64,000 bases of DNA from Opitutaceae bacterium (GCA_016794785.1 JAEUHC010000018.1:1-64000); one strand, 5' to 3'. Positions 44,201 through 53,327 are shown, numbered from the stretch's first letter. Program-made: numbers and translations. The notes: generated by a model not told the origin, from the sequence alone.

Positions 44201-47200
44201 CGTGCTCCAGCCCATTCTCGTCGTCTCACCCATCGGCCAGCCGCCGGCGGTCAACCTCATCACCCCGGCCAACGGTGCGGCCGCTGTGCCCAACGCCGCG
44301 GTCAGCCTCGCCGCGTCGGCCACCGCGACGGGCGGCACGATTGCCTCCGTCCAGTTCTACGTGAACGGCAGCCCCGCGTCCGTGAACGCCGGCAACCCGA
44401 TCACCGCGGCGCCCTATACGAGCACCTTCACGCCTACCGCGGCGGGCGCCTACGTCATCGACGCGATTGCCACGGACGACCGGGGCAACACCGCCGTCTC
44501 CAGCGCCGCGACGATCACGGCGGCCTTCGCCACGCCCACGATCGTGTTCACCGCGCCGAATCCCAATGCCGTCGCCCGCGCCACTCCGGGCGTCCCGCTC
44601 CCGCTTGCCGCCACGGCGACCGTGCAGACCGGCACCGGCGCCTCCATCTTGCTCGTCGAGTTCCTGCTCGACGGCGTGCAAATCGGCGCGGACACAACGG
44701 CGCCCTACTCATTTTCGTGGATTCCGACCGCGGCCCACCTCGGCACGCGCGTGCTCACCGCGCGCGTCACCGACACCAATTCCCAGACCGCCACCAGCCC
44801 GGCGGTCACCGTCAACGTGGCCAATGTCGTCGGTTCGCCTCCTACGGTCAGCGTCTCCGCCTCGCCGATCCCACCGGGACTCGGCCTCCAGACGGCCTCG
44901 ACGGTGAACTTCCTCGCCAACGCCGTCGCGACCGGCGGCTCGACGCTCAGCAACGTCGAGATTTTCCTCAACGACCTCAGCATCGGCCTCGCGGCGCGCG
45001 AGCAGACGACGAACATCTACCGCCTCGCCTACAGTTTCAGCCGTTTCGATTTCTCGACGCTCACGCCAATCATCAACGACCAGACCGGGGCGGTCACCTA
45101 TCCCGTGCGACTCTACGCCATCGCGCGCGACAGCAATAACAACCAGACCGTCTCCGCGACGACCAACCTCGTCATCAACCCCGCCACCAGCGGCGCGCCC
45201 TCCATCGCGCTCCAAGGGCTGATTCCCACCAATATCAACGTGGGCACGCAGTTCATCATGGCGGCCAACAGCACCGACCCCGATGGCACCGTCACCAACA
45301 TCCAGCTTTTCGCCAACGGCGTCCTGGTCGGCAACTTTCCCAACCCGCAGCCGGGCGCCTTCCTCACCTATAACGCCACCACGGCCGGCCGCTTCAACCT
45401 CTACGCCGTCGCCATCGACGACACCGGCAACACCGCCGTCTCCACGCCGGCCATCGTGCTTAACGTCACCGCCATCCCGGCGCCGGCCACTGCAATCACG
45501 CGGCCCACGGACAACTCGACCGTCACCACCGTCAACGCGCCCATCTTCCTCGAGGGCACCGCCGTCAACTCTGCCACCAACCAGGTGCCGACGCTCCAGT
45601 TTGTCGCCACTTCCTCCCTCGGCGTGCGCCAGGTGATCAACGGCAACCGCGTCAACGCCAACTCGACGAGCTACCGCGCCATCTATACTCCGCTCAACCC
45701 CGACACCTACACGATCACGACGCAGGCCACGGTCGGCATCGCGCAGGGCACCAGCGCGGAGTCGCGCCGAGTCGTCGTCAACAGCGTGCAGGGCCTCGCG
45801 CCGACCATCTCCCTCACGCGCGCGCCCGGCGTCAGCGGCTTCCCCGGCTCGGCCTCCACCGCCTCGAGCGCCGATCTCTGCGCCACGGCCACCGACCCCG
45901 ACGGCTCGATCGTGAGCGTCGAATTTTTCCTCGACCGCAACAGCATCGGCCAGGCGCGCCGCGATCCGCAGGGCAACACCTGGCGCCTCACCGCCACCTT
46001 CGCCGGCCTCCAGCCGGGCAACAACGAGATCGTCGCCCTCTGCACCGACAGCTCGGGCAACGTCGTCGCGTCTCCGACCGGCAATATCAACATCACCGCG
46101 CCGTCTAGCATCGCACCCTCGATTACGATTACGCCGTCGACGACGAGCCCCGCGTTTAATCGCGCCGTCCAGCTCCGCGCCAACGCGCGCGACTCGGACG
46201 GCACGGTCACCCAAGTCCAGTATTTCGCCAACGGGACCACCATCGCGACCTCCACGAACGCCGGGACGCTCTTCCTCACGAACTGGACCCCCACCGAGTC
46301 CGGCACCTACCTGCTCTGGGCCGTCGCGACCGACAATACCGGCAACACCCGCGTGGCCGACACCCTCGAGGTCAACGTCCGCCGCAACAACCCCGTGCTC
46401 GAGAATGCCGCCTTCATCCTGCAGACGTATCAGGACATCGCTAACACGACCAACATCAACCCCCTCGTCTTCGACCAGCTTGATGAACAACTCGGCGCCG
46501 GCACGCTGAGCCGCGCGGATTTGATCGTGAGCCCGCTCACCGCCAACGGCGGCCTGCCGCTCACCGATCTCCCGGGCTTCCAGGCGCCGCTCAATCTGCT
46601 CGCCACCTACTACGTCCTTATGGGGCAGTGGCCCACGCCGCAGAATTATTCCAACTTTCTCGGCATCGCTCGCGTCAACCTGCCGGCAGCCGTCGGCGGC
46701 ATCCTGAACGCCAACGAGTATTTCGCGAAATACGGCTTCGTCCCCACCAACGCGATCCTCGACACGCCCACCAGCCCCAACAATGCCGAGGCCTTCCTCG
46801 CGCGTCTTCATGTCGCCGCCGGCCGGCCGCCTCCGCTCGCTCTTGATCGGGTCACTTTCCGCAGCAACAACGTCCTCTCCGCCACGCAGGGCCGCGGCTA
46901 TGCGGTCGTTGGCCTCAACCAGGCGCTCGCCGAGTTCATCACCAACACCAACTCGACCAACACGGCGCTCTTCGACCGCGCCCGCGCCGCCGCGCTCTTC
47001 TACCAGCTCGCCCGCCCGCCCGTCACCATGACGGTCGACGAAATCACCGCGCGCATCGACGCCCTCGTGCGCCTGCCCACGCGTGCGGCCATCGCGGATG
47101 CAGTGTTGAAGGATGTCCTCTACGGCTATCGCTTCGTCACCATCACGCGGCACCCGCAGTCGGTGTCCGTCGCGCCTCGCTCCGGCGTGATCTTCACGGT

Positions 47201-48263
47201 CGAGGCGCAGGGTCAGCCCCCGCTCGCCTATCAGTGGCTGCTCAACGGCGCCCCGATCGCCGGCGCGACCAACGCGCTGCTCAGCCTCACCAACGTGACC
47301 GCGGCCAATGCCGGCACCTACACCGTCGCCATCACGAGCAGCGCCGCCACCGCCACCAGCGATCGCGCGGTGCTCACGATCGGCACCGCGCCGTCGCGCC
47401 TCGCCAACATCTCCACCCGCGGCGTCACCACCGGTGACGGCCCCAACGTCCTCATCGGTGGCTTCATCGTCCAGGGCGCCAACGCCGCCCAGACCCGCCA
47501 GATGCTCATCCGCGTCGTCGGCCCCACGCTTACCGGCGCCCCGTTCAACCTCGCGGGCGCGCTCCCGAACCCTCGCCTCGAGCTTTATGCCGGCTCCAGC
47601 CAGACCCCGGTGCTGGTCAACGACGACTGGGGCCAGCAGACCGGCGGTGCAGCCGCGGTCACGCAGCTTCAGCAGGCCATGCAGCGGGCAGGGGCGTTCA
47701 ACTTCTCCGGCCCCACCTCGGCCGACGCGGCGGTGCTCGTTACGCTGCCGCCGGGGCCCTACACGGTTCAGGCCAAGGGCCCCGTCAACAACCCGGGCGC
47801 GACCGGCGTGGTCCTCATCGAGGCCTACGATGTGACTCAAGGCGGCGGGGCTGGCCCGCGCGCCGCCAATGTCTCCACGCGCGGCAACGTCGGCACCGGG
47901 GCGAACGCGCTCATCGCCGGCTTCGTCGTCAACGGCCCGGTCTCGCGCCGCATCTTGGTGCGCGGCGTCGGCCCCACGCTGGCCGGCTTCGGCGTCCCCG
48001 GCGTGCTGGCCGATCCTCAGCTCACGCTCACCAACCAGGCCACCGGCCAAGTGATCGCAAGCAACGACAACTGGGCCTCCGGCGCCGACGCTCCCATCAT
48101 CGCGCAGGCGGCCGTGGCCGCGGGTGCCTTCCCGCTGGCCAACGGCAGCCGCGATTCCGCGCTGCTGGTGATGCTCCCCGCCGGCGCCTACACGGTCACG
48201 CTCACCGGCGTGGCCAACGGCACCGGGGTGGGCATCGTTGAGGTCTACGACGTCGATCCGTGA
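41226..48263 (+). CDS. Giant Ig-repeat surface protein, 2,345 aa
   Basis: Begins with MKTFLRRLSEGGALLAALFA and an AVLA cleavage site (ATG at 41205 possible, three bases after the secretin stop). Residues about 30-1720 form about 17 Ig-like repeats of 90-100 residues, with a recurrent FxWTPxxxGxxxLTAxATD signature (for example SWTPTGSGSVALTARVADSN). One repeat near 1551-1605 has a Cys pair, the others have none. At about 1721-1965 is a helical region resembling DUF4214 (LATYYVLMGQWPTPQNYSNF). A further Ig domain (about 1971-2055) and two copies of a 'NISTRG' beta-domain (RLANISTRGVTTGDG and RAANVSTRGNVGTGAN) end the protein. The latter module is common in Opitutaceae surface proteins. It looks like a rod-like adhesin. 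Co-transcription with pilQ suggests it uses or decorates that machine (inference). Confidence 0.85.
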   Translation: MKTFLRRLSEGGALLAALFAATPAVLAAPPLAVSITAPANGATIGPLSSPANTVALTASATPSGGGAFITQIQFFVNGVSVGTSTAAPFGVNWTPAAPGTYTLTATATDSSAASNNTLTSAPVTVTISAVRLAAVSVPAANATVPQGSQIVVRGSASMSDGVVASVEFLLRDGVNPDITLGTSTSSPYFVLTPAVTATAGTYNLIAKATATAGAPAPTWESVASYPLTVVAQVGNGPAMSFVAPQVSDVLSVGTPVTVTATATDTDGFIPNSAPGGVAFYADGELISTDFTAPYSVSWTPALAKTVTLLAVGTDNHGNARAATRNVTVLAVAPTVAISAPANNSNATIGTPVTVSATATAGVGTTVSSVQFFADGVAIGAPDTVAPYTVSWTPTGSGSVALTARVADSNGTLVTSAAINVNVSAPGAVLSTTLTAPANGAAIAAGTTTLLTANANAAGTATVARVDFLAGTTIVGTALTAPYQASWIPTTAGVVALTSRVTDSNGATANSPIVNVSVTGPAVLLATNLAPGTNGAVGSPIALTATATPVAPATIANVVFLAGATVLGTVNSAPFTFDWTPATGGTFSLTARATDSNGAVVTSTAVSVTVGATPPTVSLLSPTSGSTVANNVATNLTATATASPGATVTRVDYFLNGTVALGTGLTAPFTVGWTPTTAGVASLTARVTDSLGATATSSAVLVTVSGGTTGGLAGLLTMTGSTIIPAGSTRALSVTPSGGAGVYDRVELYYDTVIVGTDTAPPYNFLFTAPASAGGHFLTARVVDATGLSANSNTIPINITSTIGVAPLASIVTPASGSFLGVGAATTITGIATDGDGSISGVQVFVNGALLGSATLAGSTWSIAWTPTVTGVASITAIATDNSGNSVAAPAVGVSIADSTSPNIALGFSPGAPSGGVLTLPSGATRNVLATVTPAVGRATVRVEFFVDGTKLGEDTSFPYTFRYLAPELAAGESSRTYVLSARATDNAGAARDVLQPILVVSPIGQPPAVNLITPANGAAAVPNAAVSLAASATATGGTIASVQFYVNGSPASVNAGNPITAAPYTSTFTPTAAGAYVIDAIATDDRGNTAVSSAATITAAFATPTIVFTAPNPNAVARATPGVPLPLAATATVQTGTGASILLVEFLLDGVQIGADTTAPYSFSWIPTAAHLGTRVLTARVTDTNSQTATSPAVTVNVANVVGSPPTVSVSASPIPPGLGLQTASTVNFLANAVATGGSTLSNVEIFLNDLSIGLAAREQTTNIYRLAYSFSRFDFSTLTPIINDQTGAVTYPVRLYAIARDSNNNQTVSATTNLVINPATSGAPSIALQGLIPTNINVGTQFIMAANSTDPDGTVTNIQLFANGVLVGNFPNPQPGAFLTYNATTAGRFNLYAVAIDDTGNTAVSTPAIVLNVTAIPAPATAITRPTDNSTVTTVNAPIFLEGTAVNSATNQVPTLQFVATSSLGVRQVINGNRVNANSTSYRAIYTPLNPDTYTITTQATVGIAQGTSAESRRVVVNSVQGLAPTISLTRAPGVSGFPGSASTASSADLCATATDPDGSIVSVEFFLDRNSIGQARRDPQGNTWRLTATFAGLQPGNNEIVALCTDSSGNVVASPTGNINITAPSSIAPSITITPSTTSPAFNRAVQLRANARDSDGTVTQVQYFANGTTIATSTNAGTLFLTNWTPTESGTYLLWAVATDNTGNTRVADTLEVNVRRNNPVLENAAFILQTYQDIANTTNINPLVFDQLDEQLGAGTLSRADLIVSPLTANGGLPLTDLPGFQAPLNLLATYYVLMGQWPTPQNYSNFLGIARVNLPAAVGGILNANEYFAKYGFVPTNAILDTPTSPNNAEAFLARLHVAAGRPPPLALDRVTFRSNNVLSATQGRGYAVVGLNQALAEFITNTNSTNTALFDRARAAALFYQLARPPVTMTVDEITARIDALVRLPTRAAIADAVLKDVLYGYRFVTITRHPQSVSVAPRSGVIFTVEAQGQPPLAYQWLLNGAPIAGATNALLSLTNVTAANAGTYTVAITSSAATATSDRAVLTIGTAPSRLANISTRGVTTGDGPNVLIGGFIVQGANAAQTRQMLIRVVGPTLTGAPFNLAGALPNPRLELYAGSSQTPVLVNDDWGQQTGGAAAVTQLQQAMQRAGAFNFSGPTSADAAVLVTLPPGPYTVQAKGPVNNPGATGVVLIEAYDVTQGGGAGPRAANVSTRGNVGTGANALIAGFVVNGPVSRRILVRGVGPTLAGFGVPGVLADPQLTLTNQATGQVIASNDNWASGADAPIIAQAAVAAGAFPLANGSRDSALLVMLPAGAYTVTLTGVANGTGVGIVEVYDVDP

Positions 48264-48281
48264 GCGCCGCTGCAGCGGCGC
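48264..48281. terminator. 18-bp perfect palindrome after the giant gene
   Basis: GCGCCGCTGCAGCGGCGC begins right after the TGA (48261-48263). It can fold into a very stable GC hairpin. There is no T-run behind it, so it would be a factor-dependent or pausing element rather than a standard intrinsic terminator. Confidence 0.5.
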
Positions 48282-48282
48282 A

Positions 48283-48370
48283 GTTGAAGGTTGAAAGAAG
48301 CAAGTTGAAAGACCGACGGCATCGGTCCGCGTGGCTTGGGGCTTTCAACCGTCACCCTTCGGCTTTCAAC
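48283..48370. repeat. GTTGAAAG direct and inverted repeats
   Basis: GTTGAAGG (48283-48290), GTTGAAAG (48290-48297) and GTTGAAAG (48304-48311), then the inverted CTTTCAAC (48342-48349) and CTTTCAAC (48363-48370). They fill the gap between the giant protein and the exonuclease and could form hairpins. Related units are at 31341-31360. Confidence 0.6.
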
Positions 48371-48381
48371 TCACGCGCAGC

Positions 48382-49302
48382 ATGAAATGGCTCCTCATCG
48401 ACGGCTTCAACCTCGCCTACCGCTGCTTCCACGCGCTCCCGGAGTTGACCCGGGCCGACGGGTTTCCGACGGGCGCCCTGCACGGTTGGGTGAAGTCGCT
48501 GTGGAAACTCATCGATCTGGAGAAACCGGAGTCGACGCTGGTCTTTTTTGATCTCGGGGAATCGGAGGAGCGGATTGCGTTGCACGCCGCCTACAAGGCC
48601 CAGCGCCAGCCGATGCCGGACGCGCTGCGGAAGCAAATCGATCCCATCAAGGCTCTCACGCGCGCGATGGGCCTCGCCGGCATCGAGCGCCAGGGCGTCG
48701 AGAGCGACGATCTCCTCGCCGCCGAGGCCGTGCGCCTCGCCGCCGCCGGCCACGACGTCACCATCATGAGCAGCGACAAGGATTTCGCCCAAATCGTCGG
48801 CGATCGGATCCGCATCATGCTGCCGCCGCCGTCGGCCAATCCCAGGCTCGGCTGGCGTCTGCTCGACGCGGCAGGCGTGCAGGAGAAATTTGGCGTCCCG
48901 CCCGCGCAGATCGCCGATTACCTCGCGCTCGTCGGCGACACCTCGGATAATATACCGGGAATCGACGGCGTCGGCCCGAAGACCGCGTCGAAGTGGCTCG
49001 CGGAGTTCAGCAGCCTTGAGGGCGTGATTGCCCGTGCTGCCGATTTGAAACCCGATCGTTTCCGTGAGCCGGTGGCTCGCGACGCCGACCGCCTGCGCCT
49101 GAACCTAAAACTTACCACGCTCAACCTCTCGCTGCCGCCGGTGGAGCCCGAGTGGCGCACGCCGCAGCCCGACGAACTCCTTCGGCTCCTCGATGGCTTC
49201 GAGATGCGATCGACTGCCGCCGAGGCCCGCCAGCGCTACGGCTCGGCGCCGATTCCCGTGCCCGCCGTCGCGCCGAAGACCATGCAGGGTGAGTTGTTTT
49301 GA
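48382..49302 (+). CDS. 5'-3' exonuclease (PolA N-domain/FEN-like)
   Basis: 306 residues from the ATG at 48382. It resembles the 5'-nuclease domain of DNA polymerase I without the polymerase. Acidic metal sites are visible: WLLIDGFNLAYR (Asp7), VFFDLGESEERIALH, QGVESDDLLAAEA and SSDKDFAQIV. The H3TH motif VGDTSDNIPGIDGVGPKTAS is complete. Such enzymes remove RNA primers and flaps; stand-alone copies act in repair or primer removal. The C-terminus is divergent and ends with MQGELF. No operon partner is evident. Confidence 0.9.
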   Translation: MKWLLIDGFNLAYRCFHALPELTRADGFPTGALHGWVKSLWKLIDLEKPESTLVFFDLGESEERIALHAAYKAQRQPMPDALRKQIDPIKALTRAMGLAGIERQGVESDDLLAAEAVRLAAAGHDVTIMSSDKDFAQIVGDRIRIMLPPPSANPRLGWRLLDAAGVQEKFGVPPAQIADYLALVGDTSDNIPGIDGVGPKTASKWLAEFSSLEGVIARAADLKPDRFREPVARDADRLRLNLKLTTLNLSLPPVEPEWRTPQPDELLRLLDGFEMRSTAAEARQRYGSAPIPVPAVAPKTMQGELF

Positions 49303-49576
49303 GATGGTTTGGCGGGCTTGGCCGCGCGACCTTTCCTCTTGGCGCAGTTTCCGTCGAACAAAGGCCAGCGTTCTGGCCGCCTCCCAACGGAATGGGTTGG
49401 GCGGGTGACAACCGGGGAAGAATTCAGCCGGGCCCCGGAAACACGGGACGTCGCATTGACCGCCGGCAGCGGAAAGCGCAGGACTATCATCCTGGCTCCG
49501 GCCCGCATGCGGCAGGTCGCTGAGGCGCCCGGCGTCGGCGCGGGATGCACCTAATCGCAGTTGCGGGGCACCGGCG

Positions 49577-51451
49577 TCACATATGCTCCTCGTAGGTAAT
49601 CTCGATCCTGGCGCGGGCGGCTTGGGTCTTGGCCGCGCCGTTGAAGCGGATGCTGTGGGTGAGCTCGTCGTAGACCCAGCCGTTCTGCGGGTCTGGGCGG
49701 ACTTCATGGCCGTCGGCCAGCACCCGCAGGCTCCTCTTGTAGAGAGTCGAGGCGGGCGCGATGGGTTCGAGCGCGACGGCGACCGTGTCCGCGATGCGGT
49801 CGCCGAGCGCCGCGAGTGGAGCGGAAAAATCACTTTCGATGTTCAGGACCGTGCCGCCCGTGAGCTCGGCGGCGCGGCGGTGGGAAATGTTTCTCGGCGA
49901 CACGACGGCGTGCATCTCGACTTTTCCGCGCTTGTTGCCCTTGGCGATGATGAAGGGGCGCAGCACCCACTGGTTGATGTAGCCATCGAGGGTCTGGCGC
50001 TTCTGCGGCGTGCGGGTGTTGAACTGATCGAGCAGGGTGGGGAGCTTGCCGTTCTCGATCCACTCGGCCAAGGGCGGGCCGCTGCGCTGTTCCTTCCAGA
50101 GCGCCATGCGCGTTTCCTCCTCGTCCATGAAGAAGACCACGATGGTCGTGGCGTCGGGACGCAGGAAAGCGTGCTGCTTGTTGTAGGAGCCGGCGACGAA
50201 GTTATACACGGCCGTGAACGCGGTGCGGTTGCTGTCGCCGTTGGTGCCGACCTTGACGAGTTCGGCGAAAAGGCTGTCGGGGGTCTTCGGCGTGACCCAA
50301 GGATCGGCGAGCGCAGGGAGCGTCACGAGTGTGCCGTTGCTGGCGACGCGCTTGCTCACCTGTTTCTCCCGCCCGCGGGCGTCGAGCACGGGCTTGCCCG
50401 CCGCGTCGAACTGCACGGAGCGGACCTCCTTGTAGAACGGCTGATCCTCGGGGCGGCGGCCGGGGTCGGCGTTGACGAAATCCGTCGTGAGCACACCGAT
50501 GCGGTAGTCGAGGTCGCGGGTGTGGAAGAGCTGCCGGAACCGGCTCAAGTTGGCGGCGATGCGGCTCTGGTGCGCGGCCATTGAGGGCGAGTTGTTGATC
50601 ACGAAGACGAGGTCCACCTCGCGGCTGCGTGAGCGGTCGACCGCGATGCGCTTGGCGTTTCGGATCGGCTCGACGACGATGGAGACGGAATTTTCCACGC
50701 CCAAGTGGGGGTTGTTCTCGTCGACGGTGTAATACCTGAAGCGCTCCTCGCCGATGAAGCCGGGGTTGGGTGCGTAGGTGAGCTGGCCGGTGGCGCGGTC
50801 GAGCTTGGCCGTGCCGCTTTGCGGGCGGGCCTTGTCGTCGAGCAGGAAGGCGACCTTCGGTGCGGCGGGCAGGCCCGCCCGGTCGGGCGCGGCCATGAAA
50901 TCCTCGTGGCTGGGCAGCTTGTGCACAAGCGGGGTGTTGGGGCGCGTGGTGAGCGCGACGCCGCGGGCCGTCACGGAGCGATCGCGGGCGGCGCCGACCT
51001 CGAACTTCTGCATCACGACGGGCGGCGGCGCCCGCACGGTGATCGCGACCGTGCCTTTGTAGACCAGCCCGGAGGTCTCGTTGCGCACGGTGTAGGTGAA
51101 CGAGTCGTCGCCCACGAAATTCTCCTGCGGCTGGTAGGCGAAGTAGCCGAGGCGCGACGTCTTGGTCTTGAAAAAATCCGCCTCGTCACCGCCCCCTGCC
51201 AGCCCGACGCGCCCATAAAGCGGCTCCGCCGTGATGGTGAAAATGAGATCGGTGCGCGACTCCGGGCTCACCACTTCCGGGGCGACGGCCAGTTGCCCGT
51301 GCGCGCCCGTGCCCTCCGCCTCGATCGCGAGCGGCGACTTTCCGACGATGGTGTCCTTTTCGCCGGGGGCGGGCGCCACGGCGGCGACAGCCAGCGTAGG
51401 CAGCAGGAAAAGGAGACGCAGCCACGGGCGAGAGGTGGTCATAAGAATCAT
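49577..51451 (-). CDS. Exported von Willebrand factor A-like protein with Ig/cadherin-like repeats
   Basis: 624 residues; an ATG at 51451 (or 51442) starts a signal peptide (RPWLRLLFLLPTLAVAAVAP). Two beta-sandwich repeats follow with FVGDDSFTYTV and FIGEERFRYYTVDENNP, like cadherin/Big_9-type domains. A vWA-like domain starts DLVFVINNSPSMAAHQSRIA, where the MIDAS Asp is replaced by Asn (NNSPS). Later RPDATTIVVFFMDEEE looks like the domain's second acidic strand. The protein is probably periplasmic or surface bound; function unknown. The 274-base gap to the exonuclease gene contains nothing I can name. Confidence 0.72.
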   Translation of the reverse strand: MILMTTSRPWLRLLFLLPTLAVAAVAPAPGEKDTIVGKSPLAIEAEGTGAHGQLAVAPEVVSPESRTDLIFTITAEPLYGRVGLAGGGDEADFFKTKTSRLGYFAYQPQENFVGDDSFTYTVRNETSGLVYKGTVAITVRAPPPVVMQKFEVGAARDRSVTARGVALTTRPNTPLVHKLPSHEDFMAAPDRAGLPAAPKVAFLLDDKARPQSGTAKLDRATGQLTYAPNPGFIGEERFRYYTVDENNPHLGVENSVSIVVEPIRNAKRIAVDRSRSREVDLVFVINNSPSMAAHQSRIAANLSRFRQLFHTRDLDYRIGVLTTDFVNADPGRRPEDQPFYKEVRSVQFDAAGKPVLDARGREKQVSKRVASNGTLVTLPALADPWVTPKTPDSLFAELVKVGTNGDSNRTAFTAVYNFVAGSYNKQHAFLRPDATTIVVFFMDEEETRMALWKEQRSGPPLAEWIENGKLPTLLDQFNTRTPQKRQTLDGYINQWVLRPFIIAKGNKRGKVEMHAVVSPRNISHRRAAELTGGTVLNIESDFSAPLAALGDRIADTVAVALEPIAPASTLYKRSLRVLADGHEVRPDPQNGWVYDELTHSIRFNGAAKTQAARARIEITYEEHM

Positions 51452-51626
51452 GGATTGAAGGGCGGATCCGGCGCGGGGCATGAAGACAGATCCGTCACGC
51501 CGGCCGCGGCTAAGTTCCCGCCATGGTTCGGGCCCCATGCCCGATGTCAAAGGCGCGAACGCTTGTTTCCCGCCGGGCAGGGCGGGGTTGCCCTGGTTCG
51601 GTCGGGCCGTCTCTTATTGCCGGTGC

Positions 51627-53129
51627 ATGACTCCATCGATGCCGGACGTCCTTCTGGTTGGGGGCGGCATCATGTCCGCCCACCTCGGTGCGATGCTCAA
51701 GCGACTCGACCCGCGCCTCGTGATCGAGGTGCATGAGGCTGCGCCGGATCTCGCCGGGGAAAGCTCCGACGGTTGGAACAATGCCGGCACGGGCCACGCC
51801 GGCCTCTGCGAGCTGAACTACACGCCGCCACCCGCCGTCGCCGGCGCGCCGGTCGATGTCGCGAAGGCCGTCGAGATCTTCGCGCGTTTCGAGCAGTCGC
51901 GGCAGTTCTGGAGCTACGCCGTCGCCAACGGCCTCGCCACGCGGCCCGCCGAGTGGATCCGGGCCGTGCCGCATCTGAGCTTCGTCCGCGGCGAATCCTC
52001 GGTCGCGTTCCTCCGTGCGCGACACGCGGCGCTGGTCGCGCACCCATTTTTCCGCGGTATGGAGTTCACCACCGCGCGCAATGTCCTGCACGGCTGGGCA
52101 CCCTTGCTCGTCGAAGGCCGTGCCATTGAAGCAATCGCGGCCACGAAGGCCGGCGCCGGCACCGATGTGAATTTCGGCGAGCTCGCACGCCGCCTCCTGG
52201 CGTGGCTGGGCGCGCAGGAGGGCTGTCGCGTGTTCACGGGCCACCGCGTCACGCGCCTGCGGCGGGCCGAACGCGGCTGGGAGATCGTGGTGCGTGAAAC
52301 GAAGTCGGGCGAGTCGCGGCCGGTGCGGGCGCGCTTCGTTTTTATTGGTGCGGGTGGTGGCTCAATCCCGCTGCTCCGTGGGGCGGGGCTCCTGGTTGCC
52401 CACGGTCTCGGTGCCTTCCCGATCGCGGGACAATGGCTCGTCTGCGAAAACCCCGCGGTGGTCGCGCGGCATTTTGCCAAGGCCTACGGTCCGCCGCCGC
52501 GCGATTCCGGCGCGCTCGGTGGCCCGCATCTCGACGTGCGGCATCTCCATGGGAAGCGCGTGCTGCTGTTCGGCCCGTTCGCAACGTGGACGACGAGGTT
52601 TCTCCATCGCGCCGGCCGCATCACTGATCTGCCGCTTTCAATTCGCCCCGACAACCTTGGTGCGCTGCTGCGCACCGGCGTGCACAATCAGGCGCTCGTC
52701 CGCTTCCTCGTGCGCGAGGCCTGCCAAGGCATGGATGCGCGGCTGCGGGCGCTGCGCGCCTTCTACCCCGAGGCGCGCGCGGCCGATTGGCGGCTTGTCG
52801 ACGCCGGCATCCGCGTGCAGGCCTTGAAGCGAGCGGATGCGGGCCGCCTTTATTTCGGCACGGAAGTCGTGACCGCGCCGGATGGTTCGCTCGCCGCTCT
52901 TCTTGGGGCTTCGCCCGGAGCGTCGGTCTCAGCCAACATCGCGCTGCAAGTCATCCAGGCCTGTTTTCCGGAAAAACTTCGCGACGGCGAAGGCCACGCG
53001 CGGATGAAGACGATGCTCCCCTCCTTCGACACGGACTTGGGCCAACCCAGCGCTGCTGCCGCCCATATGCAGCGCGCAGCCGAAGTGGACGAAGTTCTCC
53101 AGTTGCCACGAGCGGACGGGGGCTTGTGA
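51627..53129 (+). CDS. mqo: Malate:quinone oxidoreductase
   Basis: 500 residues from the ATG at 51627 (an ATG at 51639 is possible). A membrane-associated FAD enzyme that oxidises malate to oxaloacetate and reduces quinone. The dinucleotide motif is DVLLVGGGIMSAHLGAMLKR (6-25) and the family signature GWNNAGTGHAGLCELNYTP is unmistakable. RFVFIGAGGGSIPLL and the C-terminal LGASPGASVSANIALQVIQ complete the fold. It is monocistronic and in front of a tRNA gene on the opposite strand. Confidence 0.94.
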   Translation: MTPSMPDVLLVGGGIMSAHLGAMLKRLDPRLVIEVHEAAPDLAGESSDGWNNAGTGHAGLCELNYTPPPAVAGAPVDVAKAVEIFARFEQSRQFWSYAVANGLATRPAEWIRAVPHLSFVRGESSVAFLRARHAALVAHPFFRGMEFTTARNVLHGWAPLLVEGRAIEAIAATKAGAGTDVNFGELARRLLAWLGAQEGCRVFTGHRVTRLRRAERGWEIVVRETKSGESRPVRARFVFIGAGGGSIPLLRGAGLLVAHGLGAFPIAGQWLVCENPAVVARHFAKAYGPPPRDSGALGGPHLDVRHLHGKRVLLFGPFATWTTRFLHRAGRITDLPLSIRPDNLGALLRTGVHNQALVRFLVREACQGMDARLRALRAFYPEARAADWRLVDAGIRVQALKRADAGRLYFGTEVVTAPDGSLAALLGASPGASVSANIALQVIQACFPEKLRDGEGHARMKTMLPSFDTDLGQPSAAAAHMQRAAEVDEVLQLPRADGGL

Positions 53130-53162
53130 CGCGGAGGCGAAGCGCGCGTGGTGCGGATCGCG

Positions 53163-53236
53163 TGGCTGCCCGACATGGATTCGAACCATGACTAGGCGAG
53201 TCAAAGTCGCCTGTGCTACCATTACACCATCAGGCA
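53163..53236 (-). tRNA. tRNA-Gln (anticodon TTG)
   Basis: Reading the minus strand, a 74-base cloverleaf starts TGCCTGATGGTGTAATGG and ends GGGCAGCCA, so CCA is encoded. The acceptor stem pairs TGCCTGA with TCGGGCA (one G-T wobble). The anticodon stem GGCGA/TCGCC holds the loop CTTTGAC, with anticodon TTG at its centre, and the T arm is CATGGTTCGAATCCATG. It decodes CAA and CAG. Confidence 0.95.
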
Positions 53237-53327
53237 AGATGTGCGGTGCGACAACGTGCGGCGGCGCTTCGGTCGGTCAAGGATGGAAACTGTTGCACCG
53301 CGCCGGCCGCGCCGCGATACCCGCGGC

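Noticed and set aside
44709..48050. 1,113-codon open frame on the minus strand inside the giant gene
   Set aside because: Same reason; low-complexity Arg/Gly/Val composition antisense to a convincing Ig-repeat protein.
49303..49576. TTGACC near 49455 as a promoter
   Set aside because: No -10 box at normal distance; spacing to the nearest TATCAT is about 23 bases.
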